A stretch of DNA of 64,000 nt from Rhipicephalus microplus (Eukaryota > Arthropoda > Arachnida > Ixodida > Ixodidae). Position 1 is the stretch's first letter. The number at the start of each line of letters is the position of its first letter. The stretch spans positions 243,793,088 through 243,857,087 of the forward strand of contig NC_134700.1 in NCBI RefSeq assembly GCF_043290135.1, written 5' to 3'. Of the stretch, positions 13,601-28,600 are shown piece by piece. The translations under genes and the position numbers were made by a program. The notes below the pieces were generated by a model. The model worked only from the letters and a program-made list of their open reading frames with translations. It had not been told where the DNA came from and searched no databases.

Positions 13601-16600
13601 AGCGGTGCACACGCGAATGTGCCGATCACATGCTTCAGAATACCTGTTTCAACTTTTTTTTTTCCGCTTGATATGTGCTATATTTTTACCGTGACCGTGT
13701 CTGAAATGCTCGCTGCAAAAATAGGAGGCTTTGAAAAATGTTCCTTGTATGTGGACTCAGTTGCAAAGGTTAGCATAGGGAAATTGTAAGTGCACCAAAA
13801 TATGGTCATTATAACCGATATACTCTTATATCTGGGATTGTTGAGATGTTATATCTGGGAAGTCAGTTGGACTGTATTCGAAGTTTCAAATAATTCAGGA
13901 GGATAAATGTCTAAAGTGCGGCAAATGTCATTGATGTAACTTTGTTAGCATGCGGTGGCAGAAACTAATGATATTGTCTTTACATTAGGCTTTAAAAAAA
14001 AAAACGAACTTTTACTGATATGCTGGTTAAAAAGCTAAAGCATGATTATTTTTGAAGAAATTAAGTAATTTTCTCCACAGCTCAGTCACTGCTCAAAGTG
14101 TCCATGCAGCCTTATAGATGTGCAGTGGGCAACACACCTCTACATAATGAGGAATAATGTGATTGCTTGCCTATTTCACCAAAAGTATTATGATTTATAG
14201 CATAGTGGCTACCTTGCGTGTGTACTTCTATTCGTTGCCCCAAGAGAGTTTACAACCGGCTCTCAAGAGTCATTCTTCTGGCTTTCGCTGTGACTGTGCT
14301 GGGTGTTTCACCTAGGCCTGGCAATTTTTAGGTCGTACCACATAACTTGGTCTTAAATAAAATGACTGGGAGTCATTTATTCTTGTTTGTTTGTATAAAA
14401 GACTGTTGCCCTTTTACAGCTGACTGTACTACCCATCGCGCGGCTCTGGAGCTTCTATCCAGATGGTCACCAGTTGTCCTGCGGACTTGGCTTCTTGTAG
14501 AGCGACTGGGCCCCCATGTGAAGTGGCTGCTATGCCAACCCAACGCTGTTTGCTTCCTCAGGCTTTTAGGTATAGTATTATGTATCCACTGTGAAAACAT
14601 CTCAACATGCGTTATACAAAATTTAGTACAATTGTATCGATATAATGAAATTGGAGGAGGAGGAAAGAACTAGTTACCATATTTATTTGAACCTAGGCTG
14701 ATAGTTTTTCAAATTTCTTTGCATCGAACTCCAGGGTAGGCTTAGATGCAAGGATTTTGAAAAATGTGCCATTCGATGTTCGTTAGTAGCCGAGCTGACA
14801 CCCAGCTTAAGTACACACGGGAGGCCGCCATTTTGATCTTTGTAGCGGGTGTTGAAGCCACGTCCCACTGTATACCCGACCTGCCCAGATCGGGGAATTC
14901 CTGTGGGAGCGTGTGTCCCCGCTCTAGTTCGACCGCTCACTGTTGGTGGCGTTATTTACCCAGCAGAACACAGTGAGCCCAGTGCTTGCTGACATATTGA
15001 AAAGTGTGTCGCGCCATCTGTTGCAAGCGCGGCAAAGCAACACCCTGTACTGCCACGCAAGCAGACTCTCCGCCAAGGAAACATGAAACTTTACAACCTG
15101 AGTCCAGCTGTAAGCATGTTTCACACTTCTCCTTTCCTGGAATTTTGTGCTGTCGTGTAAAATGTCGGGGAGACCTTTCTCGACAGTCCGGAATGTCTAC
15201 AGCACATGCATTGCAGACAGCGGAAGCAACTTCATCAGGTACGTCATCCATACATCAATTCACCGGCCCGCATATCTCACCGCACTTTTCAATCACTTCA
15301 AGTTGCCCAGCCACAGATAAAGACGACCACCTTTTCTATGTCCTTCATTGTACGGACAGCAAAAGACTGGAATGACTGTCATCACTGAATGCCCAGCATC
15401 ATTTTTTGATCAATTATGTGCCCATTTTTCAAGATAAAAACTTGTGGCAATAAACTTTTTTATATGTTAACCCACCTCTTATGTAATACTCCCTAGAGGG
15501 GTCTTTAAGGAAAATAAGGTCAAGTTACCTACTATCGCGATTGAAAGACACACGGCAGTGGAAAGTATTGCTTTAGACTCAGTAAAACTGCTGCCTGCCT
15601 TGACTGTGGCAAGGCACAATTTGTGCTGTAAGCCGGCGTCAACGTAGCACTAGAATCCCGCTATAACTTGCGCTCATGGACCGCATGTGTTTATCATTTG
15701 CCAGTGATGCCGAGCACTCTGAACAGGCGCAGTGCGAAAGTGCCAGCCAGAACTAGATTTTAAAATGCTACGGTGGTGCCGGCCGAAGGACAGATTCGCC
15801 TAGTGACAGTCAAGGCATGTTTCAGTTCAACTGAGTCGAAAGCCATGCTTTTTGAGCCGTTCACATCTCTTTTCCTCGCGATAGTACACCGTTACAATTG
15901 TACTGAAGAGTGCGGTGCATGCATCCACGCCTAGTTGTAATATATCCTATTATTGGCATGCGGCCTGCGAAAGAGTACGGCAATGATTTGGTGTCGTAAA
16001 ATACAGGCATACTGCAAGCCAATCGCTGCTGTAAAGCGGAACAGATGGCTTCTGCGCTTGAATGAACGCTTGAAGTATATTTACTGCCGATTGCGATTAT
16101 ATCCATTGGCGGCGGAGCTCAATGTTTTTCATTGCGGGTGGAAATCTGCGCGATTGGCAAACACCGCACCGGCACGATTGCTGCATCATGTTGTGATCTT
16201 CCAGACAGTGCTGAGTAATATCTTACTCTTGCGTTCGTTGTGTTCGCATCCGAAGACTGCGCAGTGGTGCCCAGATGATTTCTTCTTAGCGCTGTAGTTG
16301 GCTTTGCGCTTGAATAGATACAGTAAGTGCACGTACTCGTGTATATTTACTAGGCTCGTAGTCTTAATCTGTTCATGGCAATTATTCATTGGTGACGAAA
16401 CTCGACGCTTTTTGTTGCTTATGAAAATACGTGAAAGGTGAAAATATTGCATCGGCACGATTCCCCCGATGCATTGTGTACTTCTCAGGCAGTTCTCAGC
16501 AATCTTTGCACTGGTTGTTGTTACATCTGAAGACGGCGCAGTGGTACCCAGATGACTTCTTATCAGCGAGCACAGCACAAAAAGTCGCTTTTTCGCATTT

Positions 16601-19600
16601 CAAAGTCCCAGAGCCACTGCTTGCCATGCTAGCTATGAAATATCATCAAACGCCGGAAGAAGAATAAAGAACAAAGAAGTCTTAATAATAGCAAGGCCTG
16701 CCTTGGCAGTTCAGAATAAATTATGGCAGCTCTGGGAGCAAGAGTATAGCGCCGAAGGAGCCTGTGTGCGAGATAGACGTGCTCTCGTCTATAACCTGTT
16801 TGTTTTCTACTCTACAGATGTTTAGAGTAAGAACTGCATTCTGTGATGAACTAACGGCACATATGGGCCTACTTCTGCACACTTAGAAAGCTGGTCAAGT
16901 AAGCTATTAAGTGCATTTAAGTATTTATTGCTCACCGTTGACAAACGTGGGAACCCGTAGACTCACATAGTGTAGGACTGCCTATGTGGCGTCGCGTCCA
17001 TTCATTTGCGAAAAAATTCTGAATGACTTCTACTATATTTATTTTGGACTTACCTTGCATTTATTGGTAATAATTGCACAATGAGTGGCTCCGTTGGCCA
17101 AAACATGACCACAAACGCCGAAACTTACGTCAGCGAACAGGTGTTGACTAGCGCCACGCTGGTCTTAGGTTATGGCCCCAGTGGCAGAGGGTACGAACTA
17201 GGCGTGGGTGCTGGAGAGGGGATATCTGGGCAGGTCAGGAGTGCAGTAGGTTGTGGTAGAGGCGAGCCGTTTGTCATGTTTCGAGTCATGCTTTGAGTGG
17301 TCTGTATGTGGCCTAGCTCAATGCTCTAAACAGACTGTGTCATAATAGTGCCGCTTATAAAAGGAAAGTTGTCCTAGCCACGGAGTTGTCGTCAAATGTT
17401 CAAGCCTAGCGGGGCTTTGGAGTGAACGAAAGAAAGGTGCGTCTGTGGAGGGGCTGCAGCGTGGGACGGCAACAGGAGAACTTTGATTGTGCGCTTTTTT
17501 AAGAAGTGTAGCATATCCAATGCGCTTGATGGCACTGATGATTGCGCACTGTTTGAAGACAGCGACAAAGAAGTCAGTGACGACTCAGAATGAGCGCGAC
17601 ATCTTTATGATGCAAATAGCTAGAAGCAGCACAAAAAAAAAAAAACAACAACAAAGAAACACCAGTGGACTAGCGGCTTTATTTTTTTTTAGTTATTTGC
17701 ATTGTCAACCAACTGTCTTGTTTGATCTTTATTTTCATTAGATGTTATCTCCTTGTGAAAGCTGTCTCGGCTGTTTTGTCTGGCCTACATTTGAGGTAAC
17801 CTTTTTTTCCCCCCGGGTTTCGTACCTTTGGGGGTTGGCTTAGAATCGGGCTCGGCCTAGATTCGAGTAAATACTGTAGTTTTGTTGCATTTTATTGCAA
17901 TGTGAGGCCTACAAGGGGAGCGAACGAAAAAGAAATAGTCCGAGAGGCTTGTTTTTTTTTTTTTTTTTTCATGGACAACTTATGCACCCAGCCTCCATGG
18001 CTCGCTGGACTATACAAAGTTGGTCTGAAAGGTTTAAACTGAGCAGCACCAAGGCACCTCTCGCTTTAATATCCTGATTTGTCATTGAACTCGCCTGCTT
18101 GGAGCACCAGAGCGTCTTAATTTTCTAAACTTTGGTTGTGATCCTAACAAAACAGAGTGACGAACGTCTGACACATATCATAAACAGGAACATTTTGTTT
18201 AATTTACGTTCAGCTGGAAAATAAATTTGTGTGTAAAAAGAGAGATTAAGGTTGAGTGAAAGTCTGGGAGGTTAACCAGAAGAAAAAATCTGGTTTGCTA
18301 CTCAGCACTGGGGAATAGGGAATGAGCATGAAAAGGTAAGGAGGAGAAAAAAAAGAGGGAAAGGGATGGTTAATTCCGATGGAGGCGGAAATGATGTAGG
18401 CCCGTGTGCTCAGATTTGGGTGCACATTGAGGAACCCCATATGGTCAACATTTCCGGTGTCCTCTACTACGACGTCTCTCATAATCATATGGTGGTTTAG
18501 GGACGTTAAACCCCACATATCAATCAAAGGCATGGTTAAAGAAAAGAAAATGGAAAACGCACACACACTCAGTGTCAGTCGTTTTGCCAACCCGGTTGAC
18601 CACAGAAACTTCAGCGGCGCCTTCCTCGGTTTCTGGCTGGAACGTTGAACCTTCTGGCACTCCAAAATTGACTGCTCGGAAAGCGGCTGGTCGTCGCACC
18701 ATGCTAATGTTGCCGAAAGTTGTTGTCTTCGGGAGCTATAATGAGGGAGGTCACAAAGAACGTGGGCAATGGTTTCCTCATTGCCACAGGGATCACACGT
18801 AGCGTTGTCAGTCACCCCGATCCGGTAAGCAAAACTTATAGCGAACGACATTCGAAGCCACAAGTGGCTGTGTGATTGCGTAAGAGATTGGTGAGCACTT
18901 AAGAACAGTTATGCAGTCACCTTACACCACATGTTAGTTAGCTGCAACACTTGAACTATAGGTGTGGCCAATGCGCTCTCAGACTGGCTTGGCTGGAGGC
19001 TTGGCTTGATTAGAAGCCACCAATGTCACCAGCTGCAACCTAAAATTACCGTGGCCTCTGCACGCTGAGAGTGGCACAAACAGCGTGGTATAGTCTGTTG
19101 TCACCCCATGTCAACACAGTAAGAGTATGCTTTATGTGCCCAATTTCAGAAAAAAAAAAGCCACTAATTTTGTCTGCTGTAGCCGATAGTTTGTTGTATC
19201 GCGGTCCGTTGAATGTGAACATCGTTCCATTGATTTAATAGACAGACCAAGCATAGGTTGAATAACGGTGCGTTTTATTCTAAGGCCTGCTCCATGAGAG
19301 TCTGTTATAATGAGCGTAGACTGTGTGTAACGGCGTCTTCACCTTCTATGTCAACACATGAAGGTGTTGCTAAGGAGCTCCACAGTATGAAAGATACCCG
19401 AATGGCTTTCCAGGACATCATGAGAAGTCTTGCCGACGCTGCGCTCCTCACTTACCTGCAATGGGTAGTTTCGAATTGGGTTACAGTCAACGCATCAGAC
19501 GCAGCTGTGGGTGCCGCATTTCAAAAACGCATCAACAAAGTCTGTTGACCATTCGCTTTCTTGTGTCTGAAACTGACACCCACTGGACAGTGGTATAGCA

Positions 19601-22600
19601 CCTTTTGGGGCCAAGTGTTCGCAGTCTACGGGACAAGCCAGCGCTGCGGGCATTACTTGGAGGGTACACCATTCTTTGTCCTGACTGACCACAAACCTCT
19701 CATGTATGCCTTGCGGTCACTGAGTGCTGGGGGAGGTAGGTGCCCATACTGCCCGTGAAAGACATCAGATGTCAGATATATCTAAATTTACTACGGAGAT
19801 CCACCACATCAAAGGAAATCCGCCACAACGCTGTCACTGATGGGCAGCCCAGTCAGCACCATAAACTCGCCAACAAGAATAGACCTCAACAGTATGATGG
19901 CTGCTCAACGCAATAACGGAAAATTGTGCCGACTGCAAGAAACGTTTCTAATCCTGCCGGGGTTTGTAAGCATGCCCGCTTGTGATTTTGTTTTTTCTTT
20001 TTTTCATGAGCTCTCTATGGGTTATGTCTGGTGTTGTCGTCGGCCCAAAAGTATATGCATGAGGCGTGGCAGTCTAAAAAACAAGCACAGCCTGGAACAG
20101 TTACAACTTACTTATTCCTACTCAGATGGAGGGGGCAGCCAGATTGCTGGGGCAAACGATCAGTGGCTCGATCGTATCGAGCTTGAGACGGAAAGAGTAG
20201 ACAACTAGCTGTTTGCAGGTACACTGTACCGCTTCGGGGGCTCACTTAGAAAGAAGTCCTAGGAGTGCTCGGGACACAACGCCAAAAAAAGAAGAATCAA
20301 GAGCATGATGGGAATTGTGAATGAAGCCCGAGGAGGTAGCAGCTTCAGAGGAGGTTGGCTTATATATGCTAGGTCCCTTTTTTTTTTCCTCTATGGTTCA
20401 AGGTTCTGGTGGACCAGCTAGCTGGATCTGCCAACAAAGCTGCTTCTGATACATCGATACCAGTTCCTGCACTCTATTTCAAATCTTTTTTAAAACGAAA
20501 GCTCAGGGGTCATTGGCAGAGCAATCGGGACGCACACACACAGGTAATAAATTGCATGTCATCAAGCCGCAATTTGGCCATTGGCTTTTAGTATCAAAAT
20601 CACGCCACACAGAAATAATCCATTCAAGGTTAAGAACAGGACATACACACACAACACATTCATTTCTTTTGTCTGGGGGCGATCCACCTTTGTGTGACAG
20701 ATGTGGAGAAGCACTCACCGTACTTCACATTCTAATACAGTGTAAAGAATTTGACGCGCTGTGAAGACAACACTTTCCGATACCCTACCGACAACAGATA
20801 CCACTTCACCTTGCAATGTTCATCGGTAGGGAACCAGTTTTCACACATAAATCGTTGTTTGCTTTTTTTAGATATGTCCGTACTTTTCACGTGATATACC
20901 CGGGCATTCCGTTGCACGACCTCTCCAGAGAGGTCTCCGCTGTGGTGACTACACTGAGCACAGCACTTGTCTCACGGCCCTTGGACGCAAGGGTGTGAAC
21001 GGTCGATGCACTTGTGCTAATGCCATACATGTTCACCATGGTTTTTATTATCATAAACTTTCATCATCCATTAGCACCACACACTTTTCAGGCACGGCCA
21101 TAATTTTATTACTTCTATCTTTTTACCCGCCTAAGCGCGAGGGGTTTTAAGGCCCTTATACAGCCGCTAATCACAATCATTGTCCATATCGCTCTTTGGC
21201 CATCAAATAGCTTTTGCGCCACAAAACACCAAACATCATCATCATTTATGGTTGAAGCACATTTCAGTCAAAAGTTGGGAAAATTTCGTGATGTCACATT
21301 GATGTAGAATAAGAAGTGAGTGCGCTGCTGGCTGAGCTCCTCTAATCAGCAGCGACTGAAACAGAGAGTTCATTACATGTACACATAGAGAAAGGCTTCG
21401 CCGGTGAAGTGAATTATTTTATGTCAGGATTCCCCATTTTGGTCAAAATGCATGCCTGCCAACCTGGCAGGATGAAAATTTGGGAGACCTCAGGGAGGGA
21501 AGTGATTTTTCTTTTTCTGCTGACATCTGACATTATTCAGACTGAGGCATTTGCGATGCGCTGTCCTTGCTTCCATACACTGTAACTACGAAAGCATGGT
21601 AGTTTAGGGCCTCCATGCATAGTGTTTTCGGAATCTGCAGCCATTTCTCCGACGATGGCAGTTGTTGTCGTGCGCCTGCACCCGTACAGCATCGTACCCT
21701 TGCACTTTGGGAACATTTTCTGAAACAATGGTTTTGTGATAAGCTCAACAGCAAGTTGTGTTCCACAAGAAATTCTGTCAATAGGCATTCTGTGCTCATC
21801 GCGCTGTCTTTGAACCTCTTTTGGAGAAAACTTTCAATGTTGTCCTGCCATTGCGCAGCACGAACCTAGTTCTCATGCTTCCGTGAAAGGATATGTCGGC
21901 CTTGCCACCGTGTGAAATGCTTACATCACAGGTGCTTATGGTATACGGGATTCGTACTTGCCACCTTTTGGCGAAGTCACAAAGCAGGAAAACTCGGCCA
22001 GAAAACTCAGTCCAGAAACACTTGCAAGTACTTCTTTGATTTGAAAACTGCAATCGACTTTCCAACTGAACTCGGGGAAACATGCAACTTGGAAAATCAC
22101 GTAACGAACAACTGACACCTAAAAAAGCAGCATAGGTCTAGCGTCTGGGCAGACATAGTTGTGGTCGCCTTCTTTTGGTACGGAGGCGCATGGTACTACA
22201 GTGCCTTGAGTATACTTAGCGGTACTTTACGGTATGGTTACAGTGAGCTAGAGTGTAGCGGCGAGTGCTCTTTTGCATCACTGCAGCTGTCACAGGAAAG
22301 GCTGACGTAGCACGTGATTAAAAAAAAAAAAACGACAGTGCTGTGGTGGTCACTTTTCGGGAGATTCAAGATAGCACTCATACAATTGGGAGATTAGGTC
22401 AAAATACAGGAGCCTCCCAGACAATTGGGGAGAGTTGGCAGGTATAAGAATGAGTGATTAAGGGCGGCGGAGCGAGCAGTGTGAGCAAAAACTGGTTGAG
22501 GCGGCAGCGGTGGCACAGCAGTGCGCAGCTCTACATCACACCCCTGTTGAAGCATGCAGCACGCAAAGAAATAATAGCAATTGGAACCGAGAAGCTGCGA

Positions 22601-25600
22601 TTTGTGCTAGAGTGCAGAGGCTGAGACTTCTCCCACATAAATCGATGACTATTATAGTGGAAGGGTTTTTTCATCTTAATAAATGGTAGATAGTAGATTG
22701 TGGGTGCTGCAACATAACAATGAAGTGTGGTTCCCTTTCATACTTATTGCATTAGTTTTGTTTGTTTGTTGCTTTTGTGAACTAACAAGTAAGACAACAA
22801 TATACTAGTGCATAAAATGATAGTGGTCGCTATTGTGGCCGTGACCTTCATGGTTGCCGTACTGCTTAAACAGAAAGTAGCCAGCATCCAAGGCGACATT
22901 CATTCCATTGTTGTAACAAGAACGAACTTCTTTTTACAAATGCTATTGTGCCCAGTTTATCATGCTTGAAAACAACAAAATATGGACGGTTGTGCAACTG
23001 TGTGATTATCGCCTATATAAAATGCACCAGTGAAATACTGGGGCGTCTTAAGGTACAAAGTGAGCTGCCACGCATTGGTGCCTTCTTGCAAAGGTCACTT
23101 TGGCAAGCATGTCGCCGCATGGCAGCGTGATAACACATCATGAGCTTGAATAATGTGGGAGCAACACCGTGAGCTCATGTTGGTTTCTCTTTGTCAGTCG
23201 TGCTTTTGTTGCCCTGTGGGATGTCTCTCATTATGTAGTTATGTAGTAGGATGTTGCACTATAGGAACTCAGTGCAAAGTCGTGGCACCCCCACCATGGC
23301 TCCATAACGTTACCATCATTGCTCCTAATAGGTTATTCGCCTCGCAAAACACTGCATTTGCAGCAGAGTAAGGGTTTGACTGAGTTCACGCTGCATGCCG
23401 CAAAACTTATTATTGCTGCATGCGACATGACACGTGCGTTCTTGCTGCTAGTAAGGCCCTACCTTTAGACACCAGGAATGAAACTCCTCTGTTTCATAAT
23501 GCCTCTGGGCCTTTAGGGCACAGTAAGTAAAACGTGTGCACAAGTTGACATATTCTAATGCTAATGGCACCTCTGGTTTTGCAGGGTCATTGTGGAAAAG
23601 TTATGGCAGTGGGATAAAGAAGCTGGAGACCATGCTTTCTGATATAGCGAGCTCTCCCAGTCTTCAAGGTAAGGTTCAATACAATGTGCTTATCACGAAT
23701 TTCCGTGCTCTAAAAACACACAGGACTCTTTGTAAAGCAGTTGAACACCTTTATAAGAGGTATGCTCCAGGCAGCAATTCCTCTCTTTTATATGAGATGT
23801 CTGTTATAAGCAGGGTACCATGTACAGTGTAGCCCCAATTATACGACTTTCAGGGCACCACGCAAAACCGTCATATAATCCGGGCGTCGTATAACTGAAA
23901 AACTAATATGCAGTGACACTCGGGTTTGCCCGAAAATGGGTACAGACTGCCTGAATGCCCATCGCACGGCTTTGTGCCTCTGCAAAGAAGGTAGGTCAAG
24001 TTATTCTTGCCAGTGGCAGCTAATGGCAGTGTTACTTAGTTGGGGGAAGTGCGAGCGAATATTTCTTCTCAATCTTAAAAAAAAATTTAATCCAAAGTGC
24101 ATCTTTCTACCGATAAATGAAGTTCACAAAAATTGCCTGCGCGTGAAAACGAAACTGAAGCTGCGTTGCCAACAGCCTCCTGTCAAAAGAGTCGGACACA
24201 GTGTCATCACTGTCTGCATAAAAGCGTGCAAATGCGCGTATGCACTGTCACCTTCGTCTTTCTCGCGTGATGCACGTTACAATATTATGATGCCAATGTA
24301 CCATGAGTTTGCATAGATATCCTTCGGGCACAACTGAGCTGTGCATGTTGTAATTGTTGCCTTTTGAAGTGCAGCCAGTGGTGTCCCGCTCTTATTACCG
24401 TATTTACTCGCGTAATCCTCGCACTCGCATAATTCTCGCACCCTCCACATCGCCCAAAATATATATATATTTTTTTTCGAGTAATTATTGCATCCCTGAA
24501 AACTGCCGCAATAATGTCGTCTCCTCATTCAAACCACTGATAATGATAGCACGCGCCATCTGGCGCCATCAATTAGGCATCAAGCGTACTATTATTTCAC
24601 GGAGATTCAATCCCATCCAAGTCAAGCCAAAGTGGCAAGTGCGCGCTGCGGCGTGTTTTGTATGTTGTGTAGGTAATCTTGTCACGTTATGGGGGGATAC
24701 CGAAGCTGCACGGCTGCCTTCAAGCTGATAGTGATAGATCATGCACTAAACAACAGAAACAGGGCCGTCGGTAGGCCCTTCAGAGTCTACGAGTTTTGTG
24801 TTTGCTGCTGGTGACGGTAGCTGAAAGCCACCAAGACGCGTTGGGCCTTCCGTGTGCCTAAAACTGGGATTGATGGTAAACTTTATTTCTTCAGAAGCAA
24901 ACTGCAGACAATTTCGTTAAATAGCCATTAGCCCAACTGACGTCCTACGCTTACCTTTTGAGGGCTCCTGTTGAGCGACGAATGCTACCGCTACGCCCGC
25001 AACGCCCACAGGCTTTGTGTATGGTATTCTAATTCTGAACTAATGGCTTGCACTTTTTGTGTCTCAAATAAATCTTGCCTTGTGTTGAACCTGTGCTTTT
25101 ATTGTTGAGGTAAGTTTTAATTAGTACTTCTCAAAGCTTGCTGTTAGTTCCTGGTGTTAGAATCCTGGTTTGTGGCCACTTTGTTTTCTTTTTCGCTCTG
25201 TATGTTTTCGCGAAAAGTTTTCCCCGCGTAATTCTCGCGCCCCCCAACTTTGCATCGGTTTTCCGCCAAAAAAGTGCGATGATTATGCGAGTAGATACGG
25301 TATAAGCGCTGACGTGAAGTGAAAGTAGTTTTGCGACAGTGAAAACAACTGCATCATGCCCTTATGCGTGCACAAGCCTGTGACTGCGAGCGTGACAAAG
25401 GCAGGAGATCAGCTGTGTGTCTACCAGGAAGTTTCCACGGACGGAAAATGTGAAAATATCAGCATTTCGATCTGCTGAAGCTGCTCTGTGTGGATATAAT
25501 TTGACTAGGTAACGATGCCGGATACGTACGCACACGATCAAGGTGTATGTACAAGCACATGAACTTCCAGGAGAATAAATTTTTCATTCTAAGAATACAG

Positions 25601-28600
25601 CCTGTCTTACTCCTTGCTTTCCCAATTGTCAACTTAGGGAACGCAAGTTCATATTTTGAAATCTGAATATTTTGTAGAAGTTTGATTTGAGTAAAGGTAG
25701 CTCTTTTCTTTCGGACAAAATCTGAAAGTCGATGTCAGATGCGGGGACAGCGTAAAACAGCGTCGCATAAGCAAGGTTTTTACTACATTATTTCTATGGG
25801 GATTTCACCGGTACTGAACCGATTCGTCGTAATCTGCGGGCCCTCACTACTCCAGGAGATGTATAGTCAAAGTTTTACTGTATGCGTTGTTTTATTTACC
25901 CACATTTTAATGTAAGCACGCTGGTGTTTCTTACATCTATTTGTCTCTTATATCAGTGTCTGTTATAAAGGGGCTCGACTGTATAATAACAATATGTATT
26001 AGGAGTAACAGTACCACAAACAAACCACAAACATATCCTCAAAGCACAGCAAACCTGAATTTACATACACAGCAAGCGATGAAGTAACCCTTGTCTATAC
26101 CGTCACGTTAAAAAAAAAAAAAAACGGGAAAAAGTTATGCCATCTTCCGCTAAAGGGAACCATGTGTAGATGCAAAGCAGCGGGCGCTATACACTGGTGG
26201 CGATGTTGACGCTGGCTTTCATCGCGGCGTCTTGCAGGAGAGAAACGCGGAGAAACACAAAGCACAGTGATGGACCGGTGTTTCCTACTGTGACATGCCA
26301 ATCTCTGTTAATAGGCAGTGAAAGACAGAAGACTCCAATTGGACACAGGGACCCGCAGTCCGCTTTTAGCAGCGTCGCAGCGTGTGCTAATGTGCACGCT
26401 GCGAATTTTTATTGTTTAACAATGTACAGGAGAAATCTTCCCCGGCACTACCTTGAAGGTCAAGATCCAGTGTCTATATATACAGGGTGTCCGTTTTTTT
26501 CAATCAAGAAACTCGCTAGCAGACACCGCATGCATCGGCGTTGTGAGGTGAGTGAGGGGGAAGCATAGGAGAGGGGAGAGGGGACGCACATGGAAAAACA
26601 CCTCGGGGAGGAATGCCTAGAAAAAAAAAAAAGGGGGAGTGAGTGTAGGTTAGCAGACGCTCCCTGTGTCGGCCTTGCGAGGCGAGAGGAGGCGTAGGAG
26701 AGGAAGGAAGTTGCTTATGCGTAGTGTAGTGTCAGTCTTTTCTCTTTGTCTTTCCATTTCCCTGTCACCAATGGGTAGGGAAAATTCTCATACTGCCCGC
26801 TATTTCCTCAAATTTTGGGGGTTTTCGTGGCTTTAATGTTGCCCTTCATACACAACACGCGGTGACACTCAGTGACAACACGCAGTGACACGTAGGACAT
26901 TCCTCCTCGTCTTGTGGGGTCTCGAGTTGGCGAGCGCCATCACCACGCTCTTGGAATGAATCCACACAGCAGACACGGTCGGAACAAACGAAACAATAAC
27001 ACACATCTATTTAACTAATTTAGAACGACGATATCGTCAGCCGAATAATTATAACATCAACCATAATCAACACGCTAAGACATCCTTACACAATACTTCA
27101 AAACATGACAAGCACAATAACACACCGAAGGTGGGGTCGCCAACGCTCGACTTACCACGAGGGCCCCCTACGCGCAACCCGCGGTGCCACACACCGGGGA
27201 CCCACGCTAGAGACAACCGTTCGTGGCAACGGCCACGCGCAGGAGATAGCAGCTTATTTCTCGCTCGCCGCTACCAAGGCTTGTCGCCGCCGGCACTATA
27301 CCATGATGATGATGATAGTAGTGATCAACGCTTGCGAACACAACGCCACCTACTACCCGGTAGTTGTAACCCGAAATGCAGCTTGTGGGCGAGACAAGTG
27401 TTCTACGCAATGCAAACAACTTTACAGGAGGTGTCAGCACCGCCACAGTCTGTACTATTTTCTTGTGGGGCAACTACACATGCAATTAAGTCCGTGCTAC
27501 CTGACCTGCATGCACTCATTCGCTCGGTGCCCCCTCTTATCACATAACTGACAAACTACTTCAGGTGTCGTGCTTCTGTTCCGTACGTTGCAGTTGATAG
27601 CACAATGTCCTGTGTGGTCACAAAGAAAACACCTCTGCACTTGCTTACAGGGGTTCAGCTCTCCGAGGCCTAAACTTAGTTATCTTGTGGCGCTTCAACT
27701 GTATCTTCTCTACTTTGGACTATGTTTCCAAGTCCCTGCGCTTCCATGTGTCCAGCTTGCGCTCTTTCGAAAACACTCATAACTGGCTGCTAGAACAGGC
27801 AAGGAATTGTTCGACCATACAATTGTGTGCCCCTTAGCAAGTTTACGCGATATTAGCCATTTCCATCCATCTGTCAAAATAATTGGACAGACGGCACTGA
27901 AATTGCTTTTCTGTCTCAGAGTCCTATGGCTTGAAGTAGAAAAATTGTTCACGAAAACTTTCCGTTGTCAAGTAAAATCTCTGTGGCAAGGCTCTTTTCA
28001 CCTTTTCATAGTCTAGTGAGCCGGAGGCTGTCATCCTGCCGAAAATACTCAATGCCTCTCCACCTAAACAAAGGCTGAGAGCTGGTGCCCATTCACTGCG
28101 TTCCCTACGCTGCCCCATGCCTTTCCATTCAAAATTGTGTAAGTGTGCGTCCAAATCATGGCGTCTCTTATCAAACGGTGCCATTAATTTTCTGGGGTAT
28201 ATTTTCTTGCCTCTCGGTCACTGGGAGCCAGGTGCTACACACTGCACATCCTGACTGCATTCAGTGGCTTGGGCTAATCGTGGCTTCAATTCCAAAATTT
28301 TTTTTCTTCTCTGGTGCACTTCTCGTGCATATGTACCGATCAATCTTGTGTTTGGCTTTGTGCTCTTTCTGTGGGAGATTCCTCTCCCTTTCAGCACGTT
28401 CCTTTTCATCTTTTGCTAGTTGTAACACCTCTTTGGAGAAGCCCGTCCCTTGCTAGACTTGGCAGATTCCTTATATCCATCCTTATTCCTGGAAAATTCT
28501 TGATGGGCAGGCAATGAGACCAGGGCGCGCTTGCCAATTGTCACGAATTTTGTCCTCTATGGACGGACAGGAGGCTTTGTAATATTGATGCAAGGTAGGC

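Larger units (their letters stand above)
14677..17876. mobile_element. Probable long element with CCRTATTTA-type inverted ends
   Basis: TA then CCATATTTATTTGAACCTAGG at the left pairs with CCTAGATTCGAGTAAATACTG then TA at the right. The ends resemble those of the 24398-25300 element (CCGTATTTACTCG). If the pairing is real the span is 3.2 kb and includes the LINE tail and the THAP-like units below as later insertions or cargo. Confidence 0.35.
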
